In this document: piece by piece, positions 38,001 to 45,104 of the stretch
Layout: every line of letters begins with the position of its first letter
Position numbering within the stretch: position 1 is the stretch's first letter
Assembly (NCBI GenBank): GCA_965222535.1
Contig: OZ244957.1
Location: forward strand, 1,984,001-2,048,000
Length of the DNA: 64,000 nt
Direction: 5' to 3'
Origin: G965222535 sp965222535
GTDB lineage: Bacteria; Pseudomonadota; Gammaproteobacteria; HK1
Notes under the pieces: model-generated
Databases searched by the model: none
What the model was told of the DNA's origin: nothing
The model's input: only the letters and a program-made list of their open reading frames with translations
Made by a program: the position numbers and the translations under genes

Positions 38001-38530
38001 TCGATCTGGCGCACGATGGTGCGCAATTCAGACAGGTTGTTGGTCCCTGAGACCAACAGGCTGGCGATCGGCTCGTAATTGATCACCCGGCTGACCACCG
38101 GGTCATCGGCACCACTCGGTAAATTGCGTACTAGGCTGACTTGATCTTTCACGCTATTTAGCGCGTGCGCCATATCGCTGCCTTCAATGTATTCGAGCAC
38201 CACGCTGGCGCCGCCCTCGGAGGCGGTTGACGTCATCTGCTTAATATTATCCAGCGTACGCAACTGCTGCTCCAGCGGGTTGACGATTGCCAATTCGATA
38301 TCCTCGGCGCTGGCACCGGTCCAGACAACGCCGATGGTGATAAAATCGAGAGAGAAATTGGGGAAGAACTGGGTGTTCAGTTTCATCAAGCCCCAAACGC
38401 CCATGAACAACATCAACGCCATCAGTAAGTTGCAGGCGACGCGGTGGCGCGCAAATACGCTGACTGGGTTAGCGCTTTGCATTGACAGCAGAGGTGGATT
38501 CAACGCATCAGTAGCCATGTCTGGGCACAT
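35096..38530 (-). CDS. RND-family efflux permease with enlarged periplasmic region
   Basis: A 1,144-residue inner-membrane protein of the AcrB/HAE-1-like superfamily. The first helix follows VSVFARHRVACNLLMALMLF. Helix 4 contains FALIMTLGIIVDDAIVVGEE, with the paired aspartates of the proton relay. The second half repeats the fold, with FGVFGLSGIVVNDSIIL. It is about 100 residues longer than AcrB. Most of the excess is a proline- and serine-rich segment at about residues 866-946, before the helix NGGILALVIIYIVLAW. No membrane-fusion or outer-membrane channel gene is beside it. The first ATG is 38530 and ATG 38518 (MATD) is an alternative; neither has a strong SD. Confidence 0.85.
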   Translation of the reverse strand: MCPDMATDALNPPLLSMQSANPVSVFARHRVACNLLMALMLFMGVWGLMKLNTQFFPNFSLDFITIGVVWTGASAEDIELAIVNPLEQQLRTLDNIKQMTSTASEGGASVVLEYIEGSDMAHALNSVKDQVSLVRNLPSGADDPVVSRVINYEPIASLLVSGTNNLSELRTIVRQIERELLTEGVAKITISGLPKEEIAIQVSASLRELNLSLPQIAQRIAQNSRDFPAGTVGRDEIGLQLRALNQRRDVIAFEELTLISDKQGQRLTLGDVATIKRRAKENQTQVLHNGLPAVELKLLRSKGADSLESAAILERWLQQQRPKLPRNIEIQVFDEAWKLIVDRITLLLKNGLGGLILVVLILFVFLNGRVAFWIAVGIPVSFMAALGMLYMVGGSINMISLFALIMTLGIIVDDAIVVGEEALSHYQSGGTPSQAAEHGALRMLAPVLSSSLTTIAAFLPLMLIGGIIGNILFDIPLIVICVIVASLVESFLVLPGHLRHALTGVNKTKPNRVRRAFDNGFLFIRERLFRPLLRWNVHNPWITIASALSLLVLAIGLIAGGRVPFVFFPTPEGTLIYANLSFVAGTPRREADDYLKHVHAALMEVEAESGETFIKTALQKRGALHSDDARAHHYGAQHASLVVELFDPDQRRIRTPQIIAAWQRKLRPIAGIENLILRERRSGPPGSDIDLRLLGDDPQALKQAALDLADALSAVPGVTSVSDDMPFGQQQLIYELTPQGKALGLTVEEVGRQVRAAYDGHIAQIFQHNGAEIEVRVVLPDSERHYLSSLDRMTIALPSGHRVALLSVVRLYAKRGFQILRHTDGRLSVLISADLDTARTSSDEVIAALTNSRTEHDHKPPVARLSLGEWVRLQLAPAAQESDTAPTTSDNPIARFKRWLLAFLPDQSSAIQQPPLHRQTDGDPAANPALGNAAAPPPLLEQLRRQYDVDYSFEGRRQDQSQTLTDMRNGGILALVIIYIVLAWVFASYSWPLAVMSAIPLGLIGAIGGHWLMGIELTILSLFGVFGLSGIVVNDSIILIVAYKKLLEHSDLGYRDIIVEAGCRRLRAVLLTSLTTIGGLTPLLFETSLQAQFLIPMAVSISFGLAFATLLVLVVVPALLTVYEGIHYALGGARPKAQPLPLTP

Positions 38531-38741
38531 CGTTCAGATAAGCAGCGAGCAGGTAAGAGCGAGGACTGATGTCTTGGTATTTTTCGCTTGCGCGGGCCTG
38601 ATGCGAGCGCATCCCCCGGTGCTTATGTCGGTGCATCAGTAACACCTGCGCGCGTCACGGATGCGAAATAAGAGATGGTATGATGTGCCGCCTCGCCCGC
38701 GGTTGCGAAAATCGTGCGGAGGCTGCGCAATAATCACGCTT

Positions 38742-38848
38742 GGGTACCTCGAAAAACCTCAAGGGGATGGGGGGTTTGGGGAAGGGACATGATTGCCTGT
38801 ATCGTAAGTTATTGATCTATAACCATTTCCCCAATAGACAAGCCCCGA
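38742..38848. repeat. dispersed intergenic repeat, copy G
   Basis: Same orientation as copy A: GGTACCTCGAAAAACCTCAA, then CGTAAGTTATTGATCTATAA, and CCCCAATAGACAAGCCCCG. The palindromic end is missing. The repeat is open in frame with the MFS gene downstream and falsely extends it. Confidence 0.8.
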
Positions 38849-38892
38849 TACAGTATGCCATTCCCTTTATCTTTCCGCCGAATGAGGTTCTG

Positions 38893-40086
38893 ATGTCCAG
38901 AAAAACGCTGATTTTCTCTTGCTTGGGGCATTTTCACCTGCACCTGTTTGCGGCTTTTTATTTTACTATCGTGCTTACATTACAGGATGTCTGGGCGTTA
39001 CCCTATGACGCCTTGATCGAACTTTGGTTTATCCCGGGGCTGATGCTCGGCTTGGCGGCATTACCAGCGGGCATGCTGGGCGATCGCATCGGCGCGCCAA
39101 CCATGATGGCGATTTTTTTCATTGGCATGGGCGGCAGCGCTGTTGCCGCAGGTTTTACTGACAGCCCCGATGGGCTGCTGATCTGCATGATCGGCATTGG
39201 CGTGTTTGGCGCCATCTACCATCCTGTCGGCGTCCCGTGGCTGGTAGCGACCACTGCCAACTATAAAGGTAAAGCGCTCGGCATACACGGTATTTTTGGC
39301 TCCCTTGGTACGGCCGCTGCGGCCTTGGTTGCGGGGTTCCTGATCGCGAACTTTAATTGGCGCTGGGCGTTTATCGTACCGGGGGTCGCTTGCTCAGCCA
39401 TTGGCTTGGCGCTCATCGGCTTGTCCCGTCGGCAGCAAGAAGCGACAACCCCCAAGCCAGTTGAATCCACGCAAAAAAAAGACCACAAAGAGCTGCGGTA
39501 TACCTTTATGGTGTTGTTGGTGACAATGTTCCTAGCGGCATTAATTTACAACTGCACCCAAACCGTGTTGCCGAAACTGTTTGAATTGCGGCTCCATTTT
39601 GCAACTACTGAAAACGCTGCTGCCGAAGTGTTCAGAATCGGCGTCATGGTTTCTATTGTCTATGCGGCGGCGGCGGTTATGCAGTTTCTGGGTGGGCATT
39701 TGGCTGATCGCTATCCGCTGAAGTGGGTATACGCCTTGGGGCTTGCAGTACAGGTACCGTTATTGTCGCTGATAGCTTATAACAAGGGGCCATTGTTGAT
39801 GGCTCTGGCGGCGTTCGCGGTGATGCTCAACGTTGGCACTTTGCCGGCAGAAAACATCCTTTTGTCACGCACCGCGCCGGCTAATCGCCAGGGACTGGTG
39901 TTTGGCATCAAATTTGTTCTGTCATTTGCAGCAGCGCCGATCGCGGTAAAAATGGCAGCTCTCTTCAGTGGTTACGGCTTTGATTGGCTATTCGTTACGA
40001 TGGCTGGGGTGGCCCTGTGCGCTTGTCTTGTCGCCTGCCTGCTGCCCTCAATGCATGCGCGAACTACGGCATGGGCAACGCAATAG
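38893..40086 (+). CDS. MFS transporter
   Basis: A 397-residue protein with about 12 membrane segments. MFS motif A appears as GMLGDRIGAP between helices 2 and 3, and the second-half equivalent is GGHLADRYPLK. The start at 38893 (MSRKTLIFSC), with GAGG 5 bases upstream, is preferred to an in-frame ATG at 38740 because the intervening codons are repeat copy G. The general look (FHLHLFAAFYFT, then IELWFIPGLMLGLAALPAG) is of the fosmidomycin-resistance-like or small-molecule exporter MFS groups. The substrate is unknown. It is monocistronic and divergent from the RND gene. Confidence 0.78.
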   Translation: MSRKTLIFSCLGHFHLHLFAAFYFTIVLTLQDVWALPYDALIELWFIPGLMLGLAALPAGMLGDRIGAPTMMAIFFIGMGGSAVAAGFTDSPDGLLICMIGIGVFGAIYHPVGVPWLVATTANYKGKALGIHGIFGSLGTAAAALVAGFLIANFNWRWAFIVPGVACSAIGLALIGLSRRQQEATTPKPVESTQKKDHKELRYTFMVLLVTMFLAALIYNCTQTVLPKLFELRLHFATTENAAAEVFRIGVMVSIVYAAAAVMQFLGGHLADRYPLKWVYALGLAVQVPLLSLIAYNKGPLLMALAAFAVMLNVGTLPAENILLSRTAPANRQGLVFGIKFVLSFAAAPIAVKMAALFSGYGFDWLFVTMAGVALCACLVACLLPSMHARTTAWATQ

Positions 40087-40201
40087 AATGGGAGTGTGCT
40101 TTGATCCCGTGCGACCCGCACTGCCTTCCACAGGCGCGTGGTGTCTCCCTGATACCACGCCACAATTGCCCCAGTCAGTGGTCATGCGAAACTCCCTGAT
40201 G

Positions 40202-40352
40202 GGTGCCTCGAAAAACCAGCCTTGCCAGCTTTTCGAGGCACATTAGTGTAGTGTTATATTATACAAGTCTATATTAATCAATGATTTACGAAATTTTTTA
40301 TAGAGCCCATCCCCTCAAAAATCTATCCCATTTCATGGTTTTTCGAGGCCAC
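40202..40352. repeat. dispersed intergenic repeat, copy H (diverged)
   Basis: The palindromic end GGTGCCTCGAAAAACCAGC...CTTTTCGAGGCAC at 40202-40241 is followed by an AT-rich, decayed body (AATCAATGATTTACG) and the end CATGGTTTTTCGAGGCC. It fills the gap upstream of the sulfate-activation gene. Confidence 0.7.
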
Positions 40353-40368
40353 TATCAAGGATGTATTG

Positions 40369-40428
40369 ATGCAGATCATCGCACTTAAACCCTTTGAAGC
40401 GAATCGACGGCTGCGATGGGTGCGTTAA
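40369..40428 (+). CDS. possible 19-residue leader peptide
   Basis: ATG at 40369, preceded by AAGGA, opens a short frame (MQIIALKPFEANRRLRWVR) whose stop overlaps the start of the next gene at 40416. It could be a leader peptide or chance. No sulfur-responsive element is recognised. Confidence 0.2.
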   Translation: MQIIALKPFEANRRLRWVR

Positions 40429-42152
40429 AGCCGGCGCATGGCGGGGTGCTGGTCAACGGCTATGCGGATCCTGACGAAATCGCCGCTATCAAAGCGGATC
40501 TGTCCGGCAGTATGGGCATTCGCCTTACGCCGCGTCAGTTGTGCGATCTGGAACTGTTGCTTAACGGTGCTTATTCACCACTGACTGGGTTTATGGATCA
40601 GGCAAGTTATGCCTCTGTGCGGGATCGGATGCGGTTGCCGGATGAGACGTTGTGGCCGCTGCCGGTGATCCTTGCCATTAATACAGAACTTGCCTCAAAG
40701 ATAGCCGTAAATGACCGCGTGCAACTACTCAACGAGGAGAATGTGACGGTTGCGCTACTTGTGGTAACCGAACTGTGGGGCGTGGCGTACACTGACGATT
40801 GTGAGGCCTTCTTTGGCAGCACCGACAGACGCCACATCGGAGTACAGGTGTTCGTTGATCAACAGGACGCGGTGTGTCTCGCGGGGCGTGTTACTGGATT
40901 GGTCGAGTTGCGGCATCACGACTTCAACGCATTGCGTCAATCGCCACGTGAACTGCGTGCGCGGTTTGCTAGGCACGACTGGCGCCGAGTAATCGCTTTC
41001 CATACCCGTGACCCCATTCACCGCGCTGAGTTTCAACTCACGCTTGACGCAGCGCACACCGCTGAAGCCAATCTGCTGCTGCATCCCGCGATCGGTCCAA
41101 CCATACCCAACGATGATCACCATTATATGCGCGTGCATTGCTACGAAAAAGTGCTGGCGCATTACACGGAGCAGACCACGGCGCTCAGCGTGATCGAGCT
41201 TCCGGCGTTTTATGCCGGACCGAGAGAAGCTTTGCTACACGGTATCGTACGTAAAAATCATGGCTGTACGCATATCATCGTGACGCTCGATCACGCCAGT
41301 CCGGTGCCAACAACCCCTTCCCTTACGTTCTATGCGGCGGCGCAAGCTCAAGCGTTATTCTCCGCGCATCAGGCCGAACTTGACATCATGATGATAGCCA
41401 CAACGCGCTATTGCTATACCCCGCAGCAGGGACGGTGGTTGGCACTGCCGCTCACTGCAGCAGGCACGGAGGATGCTCTTGATAATCAACCTGCCGAGCC
41501 GATTATCGATCATGCTGAAGGCTGTTGGCGGCTGGAACGTGGTATCGATTTGCCACCATGGTTCAGTTTTGACAACGTGCTGCAACACATGCGCAAGGTC
41601 ATTAAAGTGCGCCACCAGCAAGGATTTACGGTGTTCTTTACAGGTATTTCAGGCGCGGGCAAATCGACCATCGCGCATGCTTTGCTGGTCAAACTGCACG
41701 AAGCCATGACGCGCTCGATTACGCTGTTGGACGGTGATATTGTACGCCGTTTTCTGTCCAGCGACCTCGGCTTCTCGAAGCGCGATCGCGATCAGAATAT
41801 TCTCCGCATCGGCTTTGTTGCTACCGAGATTACGCGCAGCGGCGGCGTCGCGATCTGCGCTGCGATAGCCCCATACGCCGAAACTCGCCAGCGTGTAAGA
41901 GATAAGGTAAGCAATGTCGGTGGGTTCATTGAAGTCTATGTCAATACCCCGCTCGCGGTCTGTGAGCAACGCGATCGTAAAGGCATATATGCTGCAGCGA
42001 GAGCAGGCCGGGTAAAAAACCTGACCGGTGTGAATGATCCATATGAAGTGCCGGAAAATCCAGAAGTGCGCATCGATACTGAACGCTTGACCCCGGCTTT
42101 GGCGGCGCATCGCATCCTGCTCAAACTCCAAAATCTCGACTATATCCGCTGA
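40416..42152 (+). CDS. ATP sulfurylase-like / adenylylsulfate kinase fusion
   Basis: A 578-residue two-domain protein. Residues 1-380 are an ATP-sulfurylase fold (HGGVLVNGY, LLNGAYSPLTGFM). The active-site signature, normally QTRNPMHRAH, reads HTRDPIHRAE here, so the essential glutamine, asparagine and second histidine are replaced. Residues about 395-578 are an intact APS kinase: Walker A GISGAGKST, LLDGDIVRRFL, and the lid region KGIYAAARAGRVKNLTGVNDPYE. I infer that the protein phosphorylates APS to PAPS and that the N-terminal domain has lost sulfurylase activity. From memory, the Thiobacillus denitrificans two-domain APS kinase is a precedent. The first step must then come from a separate enzyme outside the window. 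Confidence 0.88.
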   Translation: MGALKPAHGGVLVNGYADPDEIAAIKADLSGSMGIRLTPRQLCDLELLLNGAYSPLTGFMDQASYASVRDRMRLPDETLWPLPVILAINTELASKIAVNDRVQLLNEENVTVALLVVTELWGVAYTDDCEAFFGSTDRRHIGVQVFVDQQDAVCLAGRVTGLVELRHHDFNALRQSPRELRARFARHDWRRVIAFHTRDPIHRAEFQLTLDAAHTAEANLLLHPAIGPTIPNDDHHYMRVHCYEKVLAHYTEQTTALSVIELPAFYAGPREALLHGIVRKNHGCTHIIVTLDHASPVPTTPSLTFYAAAQAQALFSAHQAELDIMMIATTRYCYTPQQGRWLALPLTAAGTEDALDNQPAEPIIDHAEGCWRLERGIDLPPWFSFDNVLQHMRKVIKVRHQQGFTVFFTGISGAGKSTIAHALLVKLHEAMTRSITLLDGDIVRRFLSSDLGFSKRDRDQNILRIGFVATEITRSGGVAICAAIAPYAETRQRVRDKVSNVGGFIEVYVNTPLAVCEQRDRKGIYAAARAGRVKNLTGVNDPYEVPENPEVRIDTERLTPALAAHRILLKLQNLDYIR

Positions 42153-42305
42153 TTGCATGTTCCCTGAGTCAGCAGTCAGCGATTGCGCAGCGGTGTTATC
42201 TGCGGCTACAATGACTGCATTTGCAACCGTTGTAGCCAACGGGCAGGCCGATCGCCAAACGGGTGGTCAATTCGCTGAACCTTTGTCGAGTCGAGTACCA
42301 ACACC

Positions 42306-42518
42306 ATGAAAGTCGAAATTAAATACTGCGGTGCTTGAGGCTACGAACCAGAAGCTCTCCGTGTGAGAGATCAGTTTGTCGCTGCGGGTGCCAACGTATC
42401 ACTCATCAAGAGCAGTGGTGGGGTGTTTGAAATCACAATTGACGGTCAATTGCGCTTCTCCAAGAAGCAGTTGGAGCGTTTCCCCACAGATCAGGAAGTT
42501 TCGCAGTTAATCCCCTGA
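42306..42518 (+). CDS. selW: selenoprotein W-like Rdx protein with in-frame UGA (Sec)
   Basis: A 70-residue thioredoxin-fold protein of the Rdx (SelW/SelT/SelH) family. The frame starts at ATG 42306 with MKVEIKYCGA, meets TGA at 42336-42338, and continues GYEPEALRVRDQFVAAG to a stop at 42516. Decoding the TGA as selenocysteine gives the redox motif CGAU followed by GY, matching vertebrate SelW, where the same residues appear as YCGAUGY. The downstream part (SSGGVFEITIDGQLRFSKK) has the family's conserved G-x-FE-x-x-x-x-G pattern and no further interruption. A small hairpin lies 16-30 bases past the UGA. It probably has a thiol- or selenol-based redox role. It is easily missed because the TGA looks like a stop. 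No sel genes are in the window. Confidence 0.9.
42355..42369 (+). promoter_or_regulatory. candidate bacterial SECIS hairpin for selW
   Basis: CTCTC and GAGAG pair perfectly around the 5-base loop CGTGT, 16 bases after the TGA. Bacterial SelB recognises a hairpin in this position with a G in the apical loop, and G is present at 42361 and 42363. The stem is short, so the assignment rests mainly on placement. Confidence 0.5.
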
Positions 42519-42692
42519 ACTGCCGCAAACAGCAGTTCATCTGCAAAAGGAACCTTAGCCTGCGGTATGTCTAGGCCTCCGGTGGCGCGGCGCGAGCTTG
42601 CATCAGCGTCTTGGAGTGGATAAAGGCAGGCAGTTCAGGTATTCATCAGCCAGCGCCGTGCTGCGTTTTGTCCGTGCGGCGAAGCGCAGCCG

Positions 42693-43205
42693 ATGGGGGA
42701 TGTCTTTTCAGTGAAGAGTGCTTACACAATAACACGTACAATGAAACAGCAGGGTAAGCGGCACCAAAGATCTAGGAGGTTGCCAGTCATTGGCTGGTGC
42801 GAGTGGGTAGTCTTGTCCGATCTCAATATCGATCGCATTAAATGCAAGGTGGATACCGGTGCGCGTACTTCGGTACTGCATGCGTACTTCATTGAACCCT
42901 TTGTCCACGATGACCAGCAATGGGTGCGGTTTGGCGTCAATCCGGTGCAACATGACAGCCATCACCAACGTATATGCGAAGCGCCCTTGATCGGCAGGCG
43001 CTGGGTGGCTAATTCCGTTGGAGATCGTCAACACCGCTATGCTATTAGTACGCATGTGGTGCTTGACAACTTGCGGTTTGTAATCGATCTGACGCTGACC
43101 AATCGCCGTCTGATGCATTTCCGCATGCTGCTTGGTCGCACCGCGGTGCGACAGCGTTTTGTGATCGATCCGGCGCGTTCGTGCTTGGCGACAATGTCCG
43201 CATAA
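42693..43205 (+). CDS. rimB: RimB-type retropepsin-like protease (ATP-dependent zinc protease family)
   Basis: A 170-residue protein of the family annotated as ATP-dependent zinc protease, whose members include RimB. The active-site-like motif is DTGARTS in a retropepsin setting, followed by HAYFIEPF; the C-terminal block has FRMLLGRTAV. In pseudomonads RimB trims or processes glutamate tails that RimK adds to ribosomal protein S6. RimK follows 30 bases downstream. The N terminus is uncertain: the ATG at 42693 adds about 16 unconserved residues and ATG 42741 is an alternative. Conservation begins at VIGWCEWV. The selW gene is upstream. Confidence 0.8.
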   Translation: MGDVFSVKSAYTITRTMKQQGKRHQRSRRLPVIGWCEWVVLSDLNIDRIKCKVDTGARTSVLHAYFIEPFVHDDQQWVRFGVNPVQHDSHHQRICEAPLIGRRWVANSVGDRQHRYAISTHVVLDNLRFVIDLTLTNRRLMHFRMLLGRTAVRQRFVIDPARSCLATMSA

Positions 43206-43244
43206 GTACATCGCCTGAAGATTGCCAAGAATCAATTGATTGTT

Positions 43245-44150
43245 ATGCGTATTGCGATCCTGTCGCGCAATGTGGCGCTCTACTCAACGCAACGTTTGCT
43301 GGAAGCCGCTAAAGCACGCGAATATGTGATAGAGGTATTCGATCACCTCAAATGCTATATGGATATTGCCACGCATGACCCTGCGGTGCGATACAAAGGC
43401 GATGAGCTGGAGACTTTTGATGCGGTGATCCCGCGCATTGGCGCTTCGGTGACTTTCTATGGCGCGGCGGTGGTGCGGCAGTTTGAGATGATGGGCACCT
43501 ACTGCCTCAATGAATCGGTGGCCATCACCCGCTCGCGCGACAAGTTGCGCTCGTTGCAAATCCTTGCTCGTGCCGGCATTGGCTTGCCGGTCACTGCTTT
43601 CGCGCACTCAACCGATTCGACCGATGATTTGATCAATGTCGTTGGCGGCCCGCCGCTGATTGTCAAATTACTTGAGGGTACTCAAGGCAAAGGGATCGTG
43701 CTGGCTGAGAATAAAAGCGCTGCGCGCGCTATCATTGATGCTTTTCGCGGTCTCAAGGCGAATTTTCTGGTGCAGGAATACATTCGTGAAGCAAAAGGTG
43801 CCGATATTCGCTGCCTAGTGATCGGTGATAAAGTGGTGGCGGCGATGAAGCGGCAGGCAAAACCTGGAGAGTATCGCTCCAATCTGCATCGTGGTGGCAC
43901 TGCTTCGCTGATCAAAATCACGCCTGAAGAGCGGTCGATTGCGGTGCGTGCCTCCAAACGCATGGGTTTAAACCTATCCGGGGTCGATATATTGCGTTCC
44001 AATCATGGTCCGGTAGTGTTGGAAGTGAACTCATCGCCGGGCATTGAAGGGATTGAGAAAGCAACCGGCATTGACGTCGCCAGCCGCATTATCGGGTTCA
44101 TCGAGAGGCATGCACGTCCTGGCAATACGCGCACCCGTGGTAGGGGCTAA
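43245..44150 (+). CDS. rimK: ribosomal protein S6 glutamate ligase
   Basis: A 301-residue ATP-grasp ligase that adds glutamates to the C terminus of ribosomal protein S6. The start MRIAILSRN at 43245 matches RimK; an in-frame TTG at 43236 would add three residues. Characteristic blocks are PRIGASVTFYG, GGPPLIVKLLEGTQGKGI, VQEYIREAKGADIRC, FRSNLHRGG-like YRSNLHRGG and VLEVNSSPGIEGIE. These cover nucleotide, magnesium and acceptor-substrate regions. Adjacent rimB supports a role in ribosome modification. After its stop the sequence GGCAATACGCGC...CCGTGGTAG occurs again at 44190-44213, a small duplication of the 3' coding end. Confidence 0.92.
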   Translation: MRIAILSRNVALYSTQRLLEAAKAREYVIEVFDHLKCYMDIATHDPAVRYKGDELETFDAVIPRIGASVTFYGAAVVRQFEMMGTYCLNESVAITRSRDKLRSLQILARAGIGLPVTAFAHSTDSTDDLINVVGGPPLIVKLLEGTQGKGIVLAENKSAARAIIDAFRGLKANFLVQEYIREAKGADIRCLVIGDKVVAAMKRQAKPGEYRSNLHRGGTASLIKITPEERSIAVRASKRMGLNLSGVDILRSNHGPVVLEVNSSPGIEGIEKATGIDVASRIIGFIERHARPGNTRTRGRG

Positions 44151-44315
44151 CCGGGGGGATGGTTGCGCTATCCCCAAGTACCCCACACTGGGCAATACGC
44201 GCCTCCGTGGTAGCATCTAGCTGGGAGGCAGGTGCGGGGGCGGGCAGCAACGCTGCATAAGAGAGCGGCTGCGCTTGAGGGTCTCGCCCAACGCAGCATC
44301 AACGGCAGGGACGCA

Positions 44316-45104
44316 TCAGAACAGATAGATCAGATTACAGTCTTGGTAATTCCCGAGCGTGTCATACGCATTGGACGTTGCGCTGGTCATGCATAGCACA
44401 TCCGCCGCAGAGACGCTGCCGTAGTCAATCGTGGTCGTGCCGGTAAAGCGTAATTTCCCGGTTAGCGGTTTGCCGTCGTCGATTTTGGCATCCAGCTCAA
44501 GAGCGATGCGTACCGGCAGGTTGGCACCCAAGATCAACCCCAAGCGTACCGCGTTGCTGCTTGCTGGAGCGCCTGCAGTCGTTGAGTAATCGTGCGAGCG
44601 TCCAAGCAGCAGATAGCCGCTGAACGGATTTGTCGGTGCGACCGAGGGGCTCTGGTAGTCGTCAGCGCTTAGCGTCGTATCATTGCCCTCATAGCGTCCT
44701 TTCAGAAAACCGGCGCTACTGAGATGCACCCATGCGGCGGCGGCTTCTTTATAGTCTCCGCTATCTAGCTTCCCATTGCTGTTGCCGCCCGCGTCGATGC
44801 TGCCGTCGCCGATCAAGGTTTGGGCGTCCGTTTTCGTCATGTCGCCGGGTATTTGGCGATAGCGTTCGATGAAAGCGTAATAGGCCGCCTCAATGTTGTT
44901 GAGCGTGATCTCCAGATTACGCACCCTGGCACTGTTGATCAGTTCACGACCGGCGAGGATGCCACCCGCCAATAGACTGATAATTAACAATACAATGGTA
45001 ATTTCTATCAGCGTGAACCCAGTGTGCCAGGATCTTCTATGCGGCAGAAACGGTGCCATGGATGCTTGCCAGTGAGGCGTTGAAAGGTTATCGCTTGTGT
45101 TCAT
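44316..45104 (-). CDS. type IV pseudopilin-like protein
   Basis: A protein with the class III prepilin signal: after a positively charged leader the cleavage site G-FTLIE is followed by a hydrophobic helix ITIVLLIISLLAGGIL. The glutamate at +5 and the helix are the hallmarks of pilins and type II secretion pseudopilins processed by PilD. The rest (DAGGNSNGKLDSGDYKEAAA, with a terminal cysteine pair CMTSAT...DC) forms the globular head, about 200 residues. With the ATG at 45104 the leader is 29 residues; ATG 45059 would give a more usual 14. No other pilus or secretion gene is nearby. The 45104 start overlaps the upstream methylase stop (TAATG). Confidence 0.85.
   Translation of the reverse strand: MNTSDNLSTPHWQASMAPFLPHRRSWHTGFTLIEITIVLLIISLLAGGILAGRELINSARVRNLEITLNNIEAAYYAFIERYRQIPGDMTKTDAQTLIGDGSIDAGGNSNGKLDSGDYKEAAAAWVHLSSAGFLKGRYEGNDTTLSADDYQSPSVAPTNPFSGYLLLGRSHDYSTTAGAPASSNAVRLGLILGANLPVRIALELDAKIDDGKPLTGKLRFTGTTTIDYGSVSAADVLCMTSATSNAYDTLGNYQDCNLIYLF

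Noticed and set aside
38740..38892. N-terminal extension of the MFS gene
   Set aside because: It is the translation of repeat copy G. The 38893 ATG has its own SD and starts at the first membrane segment.
42336..42338. TGA in selW as an ordinary nonsense mutation
   Set aside because: It sits exactly where SelW proteins have selenocysteine in the CxxU motif, and the frame after it is fully conserved.
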